A stretch of 64,000 nt of DNA from JACCTU01 sp963700495 (lineage in GTDB: Bacteria; Actinomycetota; Thermoleophilia; Gaiellales; Gaiellaceae), in the NCBI GenBank assembly GCA_963700495.1, contig CAVOXT010000006.1, forward strand, positions 124,001 through 188,000. Reading direction: 5' to 3'. The notes beneath the pieces were generated by a model. That model worked only from the letters and a program-made list of their open reading frames with translations. It was not told the origin of the DNA and did no database searches. Below are positions 50,873 to 59,159 of this stretch, piece by piece. Position numbers and translations under genes: made by a program. Every line of letters starts with the position of its first letter. The first letter of the stretch is position 1.

Positions 50873-51752
50873 GCTCGACGGGTTCCTGGCCCTGCTTGCC
50901 GCACAGCGCGCGCCGCGGACGGTCGAGGCGTACCGGCGCGACCTCGTTCACTTCGCACGCTGGCTCGGCGCTGCTCCTTCGGGGGCGACGACCGAGCAGC
51001 TCGAGGCGTACGTCGCGCAGCTCCGGGCCGACGGACTCGCGCCTGCGACGATCGCGCGTCGGCTGGCGGCGCTTCGAACGCTGTACCGCCATCTGATGCT
51101 GCTCGGAGTGCGGGCCGACAACCCGGCCGCCGAGCTCGTACCGCCGCGCCGGATTCGGCGCCTGCCCAGGACGCTCTCGCCTTCCGAGGCCGAGCGCCTG
51201 ATCGAAGCGGCAAACGGAACGACGCCCCGCGCCCTGCGGGACGCTGCGATCGTCGAGCTGCTCTACGGTGCGGGGCTCCGCGTCGGCGAGCTCGTCTCGC
51301 TCGAACGCGGCAGCATCGACCTCGACGAGCGGCTCGTCCGCGCACTCGGCAAGGGCTCCAAGGAGCGGATCGTCCCCGTCGGACGGCGCGCAACGGAGGC
51401 ACTTCGCCGCTACCTGTCCCGCGGACGGCCGTACCTCGACCGCCGCCACCGGCCCGAGCTCTTCCTGAACGCGAAAGGCGGCCCGCTCACCCGGGCGGGG
51501 GTCTTCTTGATTCTGCGGAAACTTGCCGGAAAGGCAGGGCTCGAGCCCGAGCGGATCCACCCGCACCTGCTCCGACACTCGTTTGCAACCCACCTACTGG
51601 AGGGCGGCGCCGACCTCCGCAGCGTCCAGGAGATGCTCGGCCACGCCGACCTCTCGACCACCGAGCTCTACACCCACATATCCGACGCCCGACGCCGCGA
51701 GATGTACTTCCAGGCGCATCCACATGCTCGGAGGCGTTTGACCGATCGATGA
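50841..51752 (+). CDS. Tyrosine recombinase, XerD/XerC-like (second of a tandem pair)
   Basis: A 303-residue full-length Xer-type recombinase from the GTG at 50841. The N-terminal domain is about 10-95 (RAPRTVEAYRRDLVHFARWLG). Catalytic set: Arg in GAGLRVGELVSLERG, Lys in ALGKGSKERIVPVG, HLLRHSFATHLLEGGADLR, EMLGHADLSTTELYTHI with the nucleophilic Tyr. It is translationally coupled to the first Xer gene, and its own stop overlaps the next small gene (ATGA at 51749). Which of the two is XerC and which XerD is not certain. Confidence 0.88.
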   Translation: MSTTEPIPDPELDGFLALLAAQRAPRTVEAYRRDLVHFARWLGAAPSGATTEQLEAYVAQLRADGLAPATIARRLAALRTLYRHLMLLGVRADNPAAELVPPRRIRRLPRTLSPSEAERLIEAANGTTPRALRDAAIVELLYGAGLRVGELVSLERGSIDLDERLVRALGKGSKERIVPVGRRATEALRRYLSRGRPYLDRRHRPELFLNAKGGPLTRAGVFLILRKLAGKAGLEPERIHPHLLRHSFATHLLEGGADLRSVQEMLGHADLSTTELYTHISDARRREMYFQAHPHARRRLTDR

Positions 51753-51946
51753 ACGGCAACCATGTGAGAAGCGGGATGAACGGAACAACGATTCAACTCC
51801 TCGTTCTGACCGCCTCCACGGGGGCCGGCATGCTGATGGTGCTCGCGGGTGTGCACAAGAACACGCTCGAGTGGAAGAGGCGCAAACGCGTCTGTCCCTC
51901 GTGCGGGCGCGAGATCGTCGGCCGCACCTGCACGCACCACCCCTAG
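51749..51946 (+). CDS. Small membrane protein with a C-terminal zinc-ribbon-like knuckle
   Basis: A 65-residue protein with one membrane span (TTIQLLVLTASTGAGMLMVLAG) followed by a basic stretch (EWKRRKR) and VCPSCGREIVGRTCTHHP, whose CPSC and C-T-H-H residues can bind a metal. Its ATG overlaps the recombinase stop by four bases, so it is made with the Xer pair. No known family recognised. It ends overlapping the convergent HEAT gene by four bases. Confidence 0.65.
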   Translation: MNGNHVRSGMNGTTIQLLVLTASTGAGMLMVLAGVHKNTLEWKRRKRVCPSCGREIVGRTCTHHP

Positions 51947-52443
51947 CGCGGCGCGCCCGACTTCTTGCGCAGCACCTCCGCCACCTTGCGGGCGGTGTCC
52001 CGCAGCTCGCGGTCCTGCTCGTCGTCCTCGGCCATCCCCATGAGCAGCCGGATCGTGTCCGGCTGCGGAGACGCGTTCTTCAGGCAGACGATCGCCAGCC
52101 GCCGCACCGCCTCGTTCCCGTCGCCGTTGGCGAGCGAATGAAGCTTCGGCCGCACCTGGTTGACGACACCCGGGTGGTCGCGCGAAAGCGACTCCAGCGC
52201 GAGGAGCGCGGAGCCGCGGCAAGCGGGGCTGTCGTCCTCCAGCCCACGCCGCAGGAGCTCGGTCTTCTGCCTGAACCGGAACTGTGCGATTGCGCGATAC
52301 GCCTGCGCGCGCACCCGGAAGTCGCGATCCCGCGCGGAGCTCTCGAGCTCGTCGGCCCACTCGAGCCGAAGCTTGGCGAGCCCCTTCTCGTCGCCCGCCG
52401 CCGCGAGCGCGTCCGCTTCGGCCGCGGCTTCCCCCAGCGTCAC
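51943..52443 (-). CDS. HEAT-repeat-like protein
   Basis: About 166 residues from the GTG at 52441-52443, which overlaps the citrate synthase stop (GTGA). It is all-helical with repeats of the HEAT type: RDRDFRVRAQAYRAIAQFRF, DSPACRGSALLALESLSRDH and NEAVRRLAIVCLKNASPQPD. The N-terminal reading from 52557 is the shadow of citrate synthase. Such small HEAT proteins often scaffold enzymes; coupling to citrate synthase suggests, but does not show, a related role. Confidence 0.65.
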   Translation of the reverse strand: MTLGEAAAEADALAAAGDEKGLAKLRLEWADELESSARDRDFRVRAQAYRAIAQFRFRQKTELLRRGLEDDSPACRGSALLALESLSRDHPGVVNQVRPKLHSLANGDGNEAVRRLAIVCLKNASPQPDTIRLLMGMAEDDEQDRELRDTARKVAEVLRKKSGAPR

Positions 52444-53528
52444 AGAGAGGAGAGCGAACGGGCGCCGGGCCCGACGTACTCCGCCGACGGGCGGATCAGC
52501 CGTCCCGTGCGCTTCTCCTCGAGGATGTGCGCAGCCCAGCCTGCGACCCGCGCGCACGCAAACATCGCCGGCGTCAGGTCGGGTGGGATGTCAGCGATGT
52601 CGAGCACGACGGCCGAGTAGAACTCGACGTTCGTCGCGATCACGTAGTCGGGCTTGCGCCGGTGCAGCTCGGCGAGCGCGGCCTCCTCGAGCGCCTCAGC
52701 GACCTCGAAGCGCGGCGACCCGAGCTCCATCGCCGTCCGCTTCAGGATGCGCGAGCGCGGATCCTCGGCCCGGTAGACGCGGTGGCCGAACCCCATGATC
52801 CGCCCGCGGTGGTCGAGGAGCTCCTTCACATACGCCGCCGGGTCGCCCGTCGCGGCGACCTCGTCGAGCATCGGCAGCACGCGCGCCGGAGCACCTCCGT
52901 GAAGCGGGCCGCTCAGCGCACCGACTGCCGCCGACATCGCCGCACCGCAGTCGGCACCGGTCGATGCGGTGATCCGCGCCGTGAAGGTCGAGGCGTTGAG
53001 GCCGTGCTCGGCCGTGCAGATCCAGTAGGTGTCGATCGCCTTGACGTCGTCGGGATCGGCCTCCCCCCGCCACCGAAGCAGGAACTTCTCCGCCGCCGTC
53101 GTTCCCCGGGCAACGACGTCGTCCGGGGCCGGCTCGCGACCGTCGGCGACCGCCGCCGACTTCGCGACGATCGACATCATCTGCGCCGAGAGGCGGGCGA
53201 GGTCGTTGCGGGCTTCACGGTCGTCGATGTCGACGAGCTTCTTCAGCCCCCACTCACTCGAGAGGTGCGCCGTCTCGGCCTGGAGGTCCGACGGAGCGTT
53301 GCCGCTCAGGCTTTTCGGCTCGTAGGGCTCGGGATCGGGCATGCCGGGCTCGAGGCTCTCGTCGACGAGTAGCCCCCAGACCTTCTCGTACGGGACCGTC
53401 CCGACGAGCTCCTCGATGTCGATCCCGCGATAGCGGAGCGCACCACCTTCGCGATCCGGCTCGGCGATCTCCGTCTGGATCGCCACGACCCCCTCGAGGC
53501 CCGGCCGGAAGTCCGTCGTGGTGCTCAT
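52440..53528 (-). CDS. Citrate synthase
   Basis: A 362-residue enzyme condensing oxaloacetate with acetyl-CoA. The ATG at 53526-53528 is chosen; the longer reading crosses the divergent operator. Active-site residues: His in TAEHGLNASTFTARITASTG, His and Arg in GFGHRVYRAEDPRSRIL, the Asp in the C-terminal NVEFYSAVVLDIADIPPDLTPAMFACARVAGWAAHI, and PLHGGAPARVLPMLDE. The short length and RYRGIDIEELVG start fit the Gram-positive citrate synthase type; methylcitrate synthase activity cannot be excluded. It is divergent from malate dehydrogenase. Confidence 0.9.
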   Translation of the reverse strand: MSTTTDFRPGLEGVVAIQTEIAEPDREGGALRYRGIDIEELVGTVPYEKVWGLLVDESLEPGMPDPEPYEPKSLSGNAPSDLQAETAHLSSEWGLKKLVDIDDREARNDLARLSAQMMSIVAKSAAVADGREPAPDDVVARGTTAAEKFLLRWRGEADPDDVKAIDTYWICTAEHGLNASTFTARITASTGADCGAAMSAAVGALSGPLHGGAPARVLPMLDEVAATGDPAAYVKELLDHRGRIMGFGHRVYRAEDPRSRILKRTAMELGSPRFEVAEALEEAALAELHRRKPDYVIATNVEFYSAVVLDIADIPPDLTPAMFACARVAGWAAHILEEKRTGRLIRPSAEYVGPGARSLSSL

Positions 53529-53535
53529 CGGCGCG

Positions 53536-53553
53536 GACTGTATCGATACAGTC
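53536..53553. promoter_or_regulatory. 18-bp perfect palindrome between citrate synthase and malate dehydrogenase
   Basis: GACTGTATCGATACAGTC is perfectly self-complementary and lies in the 64-bp gap between the two divergent starts (53528 and 53593). It is well placed to control both TCA enzymes. The regulator is unknown; the size and symmetry suit a GntR- or TetR-like dimer. Confidence 0.65.
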
Positions 53554-53592
53554 ACCCCTCGGTATGGCGCAGAAACTGGAGGTCCGAGTCTG

Positions 53593-54517
53593 ATGCGGCA
53601 GAAGGTCACCGTCGTCGGTGCAGGGAACGTCGGCGCGACCTGCGCGCAGGTGCTGGCGCAGCGCGACTACGCAAACATCGTCCTCGTCGACATCAAAGAG
53701 AACCTGCCTCAGGGCAAGGCGCTCGACATCGACCAGATGGGCGCGGTGCTCGGCTTCGAGCCGAACGTCGTCGGCTCGAACGGCTACGACGAGACGGCCG
53801 GCTCGGGGGTGGTCGTGATCACGGCCGGACTCCCTCGGTCGCCCGGAATGAGCCGTGACGACCTCGTCACGACGAACGAGAAGATCGTCCGCTCCGTCAC
53901 GGAGCAGGTCGTCGCGGCGTCGCCCGATGCCGTGGTGATCGTCGTCTCGAACCCGCTCGACGCGATGTGCCACGTGGCCAAGAGCGTCTCGGGCCGGCCG
54001 AAGGAGCGGGTCGTTCGGCATGGCCGGCATCCTCGACACGGCGCGCTTCTCCACCTTCATCGCGTGGGAGACCGGCGCCTCGGTCAAGGACGTGACCGCG
54101 ACCGTGCTCGGCGGCCACGGCGACCAGATGGTCCCCGTCGTCAGCGCGACGACGGTCGGCGGCGTGCCGCTCACGAAGCTCGTCTCCGAAGAGCGGATCG
54201 AGGCGATGGTCGAGCGAACGCGCAAGGGCGGCGGCGAGCTCGTCAACCTGCTCGGCACCTCTGCGTGGTACGCACCGGGCGCGGCGGCCGCTCAGATGGT
54301 CGATGCGATCTGCCTCGACGAGAAGCGCGTGCTTCCGTGCACGGCGTACCTCGAAGGCGAGTACGGGATCGAGGGCCTCTACATGGGCGTGCCCGTGAAG
54401 CTCGGCGCCGGGGGGATCGAGGAGATCGTCGAGCTCGACCTGACCGAGCAGGAGCGCGGCTGGCTCGACGAGTCCGCCGCTGCCGTTCGGGACGTGGTCG
54501 GCGTGCTCACGACCTAG
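53593..54517 (+). CDS. mdh: Malate dehydrogenase, interrupted by one frameshift
   Basis: An LDH-like malate dehydrogenase of 307 residues after repair. Frame 1 gives KVTVVGAGNVGATCAQVLAQ and IVVSNPLDAMCHVAKSVSGRPKERVV. The remainder, MAGILDTARFSTFIAWETG and the catalytic-His block VLGGHGDQMVPVVSATTVGG, continues in the next frame. Removing one T at about 54014 (GTCGTTCGGC) joins them into the family pattern K-E-R-V-V-G-M-A-G. Because mdh is normally essential and the rest is intact, the break is probably a sequence error. It oxidises malate to oxaloacetate with NAD. Confidence 0.88.
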
Positions 54518-55260
54518 TGGAGACCGGGCTCCGAGGCCGCGCTGCGATCGTTTGCGGCGCATCTGCCGGGATCGGGCTCGGCGTCGCGGAAGCACTCGCG
54601 GCCGAAGGCGCGAACGTCGCGATGTTCGCGCGCCGGCGCGACCCGCTCGACCGAGAGGCGGAGCGTCTGGGCGCCCTCGCCGTCCGCGGCGACGTCTCGA
54701 ACCCCGCAGACTTGCAGCGTCTGGTCGAGAAGACCGTCGAGGCGTTCGGCGGCATCGACGTGCTCGTGAACAACTCGGGCGGCCCTCCCCGCACCGGCGC
54801 GATCGGCCTGACCGACCAGCTCGTCGAGGAGGCAGTGGAGTTGCTCCTGCTCTCCGTGATCCGGCTCACCGGGCTCTGCCTCCCGTATCTGGGCAAGCAC
54901 AAGCGCGGCCGTGTGATCAACATCACCTCGAGCACGGTCCGTGAGCCCGTGGACAACCTCGCGCTCTCGAACATCGTGCGGCCGGGCGTCATCGGATGGG
55001 CGAAGACGCTCGCGCGCGAGGTCGGGCCGCAGGGAATCACCGTCAACTCGATCGCGCCCGGGCGGATCGACACAGCCCGGATCCGCGAGGTCTACCCGGA
55101 CGGACCGACCGCAGACGACCTTCGCACGATCCCACTCCGGCGCCTCGGCTCGCCTCGCGAGGTCGGAGACGTTGTCTGCTTCCTCGCCTCGGACCGGGCG
55201 TCCTACGTCAGCGGAACGGTCATCCCGGTCGACGGCGGACTGCTCCGCGGGCTCCTGTAG
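54517..55260 (+). CDS. Short-chain dehydrogenase-like protein with an altered active site
   Basis: A 247-residue classical SDR fold: cofactor motif AAIVCGASAGIGLGVAEALA, FARRRD for cofactor choice, DVLVNNSGGPP, and the C-terminal SPREVGDVVCFLASDRASYVSGTVIPVDGG. The usual catalytic Y-x3-K is not seen: after NITSSTVREPVDNLALSN the expected Tyr and Lys positions read Leu and Arg (LSNIVRPGVIGWAKTLA). This pattern occurs in a known SDR subgroup of uncertain activity. The GTG start shares one base with the mdh stop, implying cotranscription. Confidence 0.82.
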   Translation: METGLRGRAAIVCGASAGIGLGVAEALAAEGANVAMFARRRDPLDREAERLGALAVRGDVSNPADLQRLVEKTVEAFGGIDVLVNNSGGPPRTGAIGLTDQLVEEAVELLLLSVIRLTGLCLPYLGKHKRGRVINITSSTVREPVDNLALSNIVRPGVIGWAKTLAREVGPQGITVNSIAPGRIDTARIREVYPDGPTADDLRTIPLRRLGSPREVGDVVCFLASDRASYVSGTVIPVDGGLLRGLL

Positions 55261-55289
55261 CCAAGGCGTCACCATCTAGGATCAGCAAC

Positions 55290-56297
55290 GTGCTGCGGCT
55301 GCTCACGCCGGTCCGGCTCGTCGTCGCCGGACTTCTCATCGCCGCGGTGGCCTTCGTCGCGTGGATCTTTCCGACCGAGAGCTACATCTTTCTGCCGAAC
55401 AGGGCACACCCGGTGGCGCCCCTCGTCAAGGTCGAGGGCGGACACGACCCCAGGACCGGCGGCATCTACTTCGTGGACGTGCTCGTGCGAAAGGCAACTG
55501 TGCTCGAGCGGGCGTGGCCCGGTGTGCGGGAAGGCGCGACGGTCGTGCCCGCCGAGGCGATCCGGCCTCCGGGGGTCAGCGAGGGCGAGCGCCGGCGAGA
55601 GGAGCTCGCCGAGATGAAGACGTCGCAGGAGGTGGCCGCCGCCGTCGCGCTGAAGGCTCTCGGCTACAAGGTGATCGCGAAGCCGATCGGCGTGCGGGTC
55701 GAGTTCGTCGATCCCGAAGCGCCGGCCGGCGGGAAGCTCAACCCCGAAGACGTGATCACAAGGGTGAACGACACCAGGGTCACGGGTCCCGCCGGCCTCC
55801 GCGCGGCGATCCGGGCCGCGGGCACCGCTCGAGACATTCGGCTGGCCGTGCGACGCGACAACAAGAGCCTGCTGGTGACCGTCCGGCCCGAGCGGGGGCC
55901 GGAGGGCAGGCCGGTCATCGGCGTGATCGTGTCGCAGGCCGCCGCGATCAAGCTCCCGATCGACGTCGAGATCGACAGCGGCGGCGTGGGCGGACCGTCG
56001 GCAGGCCTCGCGTTCGCGCTCGACGTCATGGAGGAGCTCGGAGAAGACGTCGACAACGGCAACCGCGTCGCGGTCACCGGGACGATCGAGCTCGACGGCC
56101 ACGTCGGGGACATCGGCGGCGTCAAGCAGAAGACGATCGGCGTCAAGCGAGCCGGGATCAAGGTCTTCCTCGTCCCGGCTGGGGATAACGCCACCGAGGC
56201 GCGTCGCTACGCCGGTGGGATCCGGATCATCCCTGTGACCAGTTTTCAACAGGCGTTGCGAGCGCTGGCAACATTGCCCCAGCAAGGGAAGGATTAG
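55290..56297 (+). CDS. Membrane-anchored PDZ-Lon (S16) protease, YlbL-like
   Basis: A 335-residue protein from a GTG at 55290. One N-terminal membrane span (LVVAGLLIAAVAFVAWIF) is followed by an extracytoplasmic-type region, a PDZ domain (about 145-215, APAGGKLNPEDVITRVNDTRVTGP) and a Lon-type catalytic domain. The Ser-Lys dyad is visible: Ser in SGGVGGPSAGLAFALDVMEELG and Lys in DIGGVKQKTIGVKRAG. This is the YlbL/SdrC layout. It likely cleaves membrane or exported proteins. A short gap separates it from the SDR gene. Confidence 0.88.
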   Translation: MLRLLTPVRLVVAGLLIAAVAFVAWIFPTESYIFLPNRAHPVAPLVKVEGGHDPRTGGIYFVDVLVRKATVLERAWPGVREGATVVPAEAIRPPGVSEGERRREELAEMKTSQEVAAAVALKALGYKVIAKPIGVRVEFVDPEAPAGGKLNPEDVITRVNDTRVTGPAGLRAAIRAAGTARDIRLAVRRDNKSLLVTVRPERGPEGRPVIGVIVSQAAAIKLPIDVEIDSGGVGGPSAGLAFALDVMEELGEDVDNGNRVAVTGTIELDGHVGDIGGVKQKTIGVKRAGIKVFLVPAGDNATEARRYAGGIRIIPVTSFQQALRALATLPQQGKD

Positions 56298-56425
56298 GGA
56301 GATTTCTCGAGGTTCGAATCGGCCGCAAAATGCGTCCGTTTCGTGAACGCCCGGCCTTACAACGAAGAGCGCGTTTCGTAGTATCGACGCCTGTTTCCAG
56401 GGGCCCGAGATGAACAAGGGGAGCT

Positions 56426-56608
56426 ATGACCAAGGCCGTTGAACCAACCTGCAACGATTGCTACTTTCGACGCGCGGGTCTCTGCGCGCTTGCAGGTGAC
56501 ACGGTCTGCCCGACGTTCCGGGCCGCACAGCGCGGCGCGCTCGTCCCGCCCCGGCACCCCGTCCTCGTCGCGCGCCCGGTCGAGGCGCGCGCCGCCGCAA
56601 TCGCCTAG
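56426..56608 (+). CDS. Small Cys-rich protein
   Basis: A 60-residue protein with an AAGGGGA site nine bases before its ATG. The N-terminal half has CNDCYFRRAGLCALAGDTVC, four cysteines spaced as in small metal-binding knuckles, then PTFR and a Pro/Arg-rich end. No family recognised. The 56298-56425 leader is AT-richer than the surroundings and may hold the promoter. Its stop overlaps the convergent aminotransferase by four bases. Confidence 0.6.
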   Translation: MTKAVEPTCNDCYFRRAGLCALAGDTVCPTFRAAQRGALVPPRHPVLVARPVEARAAAIA

Positions 56609-57693
56609 ACCGTCGCGGCGGCGGGCACCAGCGCGGCGAGCCGCGCAACGCCCTCTGCGATCTCCGCGGGCGAGACGAAGCTGAACGCCAGCCTCGCCGA
56701 GCGCTCCCCGCCCTCGCCGGGGAGGAAGAAGTCCGCTCCCTTCACGAACGTCACGCCGCTCGCCTCGGCGCGCCCGAGCAGCTCCGCGGCGTCGACCCCG
56801 AGGTCGAGCCAGAGGAAGTAGCCGCCCTCGGGCCTGCTCCACGTCGCCCGGCCGGCGAGCTCGCGCTCCAGTGACTCCAGCATGGCGTCGCGGCGGGCAC
56901 GCAGCAGCCCGCGCACGCGCTCGAGGTTCGGCTCGAACGCGCCGCGCCTCACGAACTCGAACACGGTCGCCTCCGCGAGCAGGACCGGCGTGATGTAGAC
57001 GGAGGTCGCGGTTGCCTCGAGCTCCCGGGCGAGCTCGGGCGGGAGCACGAAGTAGCCGACCCGGACGCCGGGAGCCACGGTCTTCGAGAACGACGAGCTG
57101 TAGATCAGGCCCTCGCGGCCGGCGAGGTCGAACAGCGTCGGCGGCGCTTCGCCCTCGTAGCGGACGAGTCCGTACGGGTCGTCCTCGAACACGAGCAGAT
57201 CGCGCTCACGCGCCAGCTCGGCGAGACGGCGCCGGCGTTCGGTCGAGAGCGTCCGGCCGCTCGGATTCTGGAAGGTCGGAATCGTGTAGAGGAGCGCAGG
57301 CCGGCCGTCCGAATCGAGCTCGGCTTCGAGCGCCTCCACGTCGAGGCCCTCGTCGTCCTGGGGGATCGCGACGACGTCCGCTCCGAGCTCGAGCAGGAGC
57401 TTCAGCGGCCGGTCGTAGGTCGGCGCCTCGACGATGAAGCGCCGCTCCTTCGCAAAGTGCGAGGCGAGGAAGACGAAGCCCTGCAGCGAGCCGTTCGTGA
57501 GCAGGATGCGCGACGGCTCGACACCGTGGCGCTCCCCGAGCCACTCCCGAAGCGGCGCGTAGCCGCCGCCGGCGCCGTACGAGAGGATCGTCCGGCCGTC
57601 GCGCTCGAGCGCGGCGCGGGCGCAGTCGGCCAGCTCGTCGACGGGCAGGCACTCCGGCGCCGGAATGCCGCGGGCGAAGGAGATCGGCGGCAT
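56605..57693 (-). CDS. PLP-dependent aminotransferase (class I/II, LysN/2-aminoadipate type)
   Basis: A 362-residue fold type I aminotransferase. The PLP lysine is in YSSSFSKTVAPGVRVGYFVLP, with NPSGRTLSTERRRRLAELA and VFEDDPYGLVRYEGE as cofactor-side motifs and SRPEGGYFLWLDL plus RLAFSF near the C-terminus for carboxylate binding. It resembles MocR C-terminal domains and LysN-type enzymes but lacks a GntR HTH. The amino donor and acceptor are not determinable. Confidence 0.85.
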   Translation of the reverse strand: MPPISFARGIPAPECLPVDELADCARAALERDGRTILSYGAGGGYAPLREWLGERHGVEPSRILLTNGSLQGFVFLASHFAKERRFIVEAPTYDRPLKLLLELGADVVAIPQDDEGLDVEALEAELDSDGRPALLYTIPTFQNPSGRTLSTERRRRLAELARERDLLVFEDDPYGLVRYEGEAPPTLFDLAGREGLIYSSSFSKTVAPGVRVGYFVLPPELARELEATATSVYITPVLLAEATVFEFVRRGAFEPNLERVRGLLRARRDAMLESLERELAGRATWSRPEGGYFLWLDLGVDAAELLGRAEASGVTFVKGADFFLPGEGGERSARLAFSFVSPAEIAEGVARLAALVPAAATV

Positions 57694-57740
57694 GCGCCGG
57701 AGTGTAGTGAGCCGACCGGTCCGTCAGGTTCACTTACGGC

Positions 57741-58277
57741 GTGGTCCGTACGTTCGCCGTCCTCTGCGCGGCGGCCGCGCTCGTCGCGGGCTGCGGAGGC
57801 GACGAGTCGTCGTCGGAGGCCTGGGCGAACGACTTCTGCACGAGCGTCGGCGACTGGCGCGACGAGATCGAGAAGGCCGCCTCCGACCTCGCCGATCCGA
57901 GCACGCTGAACGAGGCGACGCTCGACGAGGCCGTTCGGCAGGCGGTCGCGGCGACCGACGACCTGCTCGCCGACCTGGGCCAGCTCGGCCCGCCGAAGAC
58001 AGAGGCAGGCGATCAGATCGAGCAGCAGCTCGACGACCTCGAGAACGTGCTCCGGGCCAGAACGAACCAGGCTCGCAAGGCGCTGGAAGAGCCGGCCGAC
58101 AGCGTGAGTGGCGCGTTCGCCCGCCTGGCCACGCTCTCGACCCAGCTCGCGGCAGCGGCTGCGGCGGTCGAGCAGGCGATCACGGAGATCCGCCAGCTCG
58201 GCCCCGCCGGGGAGCTCGAGCAGGCGCTCCGCGACAGCGATGCCTGCGAAGGCCTTCGCCCCGGCGGCGGGGGTTAG
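57741..58277 (+). CDS. Predicted lipoprotein with coiled-coil region
   Basis: A 178-residue exported protein: signal segment FAVLCAAAALVAGC with lipobox VAGC, then an all-alpha region with heptad-like Leu/Ala spacing (EIEKAASDLADPSTLNEATL, QLDDLENVLRARTNQARKAL), and a Cys near the end (SDACEGL) that could pair with the one at DFCTSVGDW. Many high-GC Gram-positives have such lipoproteins of unknown role. The start is a GTG at 57741. It converges on sucD. Confidence 0.65.
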   Translation: MVRTFAVLCAAAALVAGCGGDESSSEAWANDFCTSVGDWRDEIEKAASDLADPSTLNEATLDEAVRQAVAATDDLLADLGQLGPPKTEAGDQIEQQLDDLENVLRARTNQARKALEEPADSVSGAFARLATLSTQLAAAAAAVEQAITEIRQLGPAGELEQALRDSDACEGLRPGGGG

Positions 58278-58280
58278 GCG

Positions 58281-59159
58281 CTAGGTCCGGGCGCCGACGG
58301 CGTCCGCGACGAGCTGGGCGACCTCCGTCGGCGTCGTCCCGACGCGCACGCCGCATGCCTCGAGCGCGTCCTTCTTCGCCTGCGCGGTGCCCGAGGAACC
58401 GGAGATGATCGCGCCCGCGTGCCCCATCGTCTTGCCGGGCGGCGCGGTGAAGCCCGCGATGTACGCGAGGACGGGCTTCGACATCCGGTCGCGGATGAAC
58501 TCGGCGGCCTTCTCCTCCTCGTTGCCGCCGATCTCGCCGACCATGACGACGAGCTCGGTCTCCGGATCGGCCTCGAACTTCTCGAGGATGTCCATGAACG
58601 AGGAGCCCGGCACCGGGTCGCCGCCGATCCCGACGATCGACGAGTTGCCCAGCCCGAGCTGTGCCAGCTCGTAGCCGATCTGGTACGTCAGCGTGCCCGA
58701 CCGCGAGACGAGCCCGATCGAGCCGTCGGCGAAGACCTCCGCCGGGATGATCCCGACGTTCGCCTTGCCCGGCGAGAGCACGCCCGGGCAGTTCGGGCCG
58801 ATCAGCGTGATCCCTCTCGGGCGCACGTAGGTGTAGACGCGAAGCATCTCGTGGGCCGGGATGTGCTCGGTGATCACGATCACGGTGCCGATCCCGGCGT
58901 CGACCGCCTCGTAGACGGCGTCGGTCGCGAATCGGGCCGGAACGAAGATCAGGGACGTGTTCGCGCCCGCGTGCTCGACGGCCTCGGAGACCGTGTCGTA
59001 GACCGGGATCCCTTCGACGTCCTGCCCGCCCTTTCCGGGCGTCACGCCGGCGACGACGTTCGTGCCGTACGCGCGGTTTCGCAGGCCGTGGAAGCGGCCC
59101 TCGCTTCCGGTCAGACCCTGCACGACGAGGCGGGTTTCGGTGTCGACGACGATCGCCAT
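58281..59159 (-). CDS. sucD: Succinyl-CoA synthetase alpha subunit
   Basis: A 292-residue subunit. The N-terminal CoA-binding Rossmann region contains VVQGLTGSEGRFHGLRNRAYGTNVVAGVTPGKGG. The phosphohistidine is in the GHAGAIISGSSGTAQAKKDAL block, and GLVSRSGTLTYQIGYELAQLGLGNSSIVGIGGDPVPG is typical. It makes ATP or GTP from succinyl-CoA with SucC. Its start overlaps the stop of an intervening methyltransferase gene by one base, so sucC and sucD are split but still coupled. Confidence 0.93.
   Translation of the reverse strand: MAIVVDTETRLVVQGLTGSEGRFHGLRNRAYGTNVVAGVTPGKGGQDVEGIPVYDTVSEAVEHAGANTSLIFVPARFATDAVYEAVDAGIGTVIVITEHIPAHEMLRVYTYVRPRGITLIGPNCPGVLSPGKANVGIIPAEVFADGSIGLVSRSGTLTYQIGYELAQLGLGNSSIVGIGGDPVPGSSFMDILEKFEADPETELVVMVGEIGGNEEEKAAEFIRDRMSKPVLAYIAGFTAPPGKTMGHAGAIISGSSGTAQAKKDALEACGVRVGTTPTEVAQLVADAVGART

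Noticed and set aside
56313..56322. GGTTCGAATC, which resembles a tRNA T-loop
   Set aside because: The flanking bases CGAGG and CGGCC do not pair as a T stem, there is no D-arm or anticodon arm upstream, and the upstream bases are the end of the PDZ-Lon gene.
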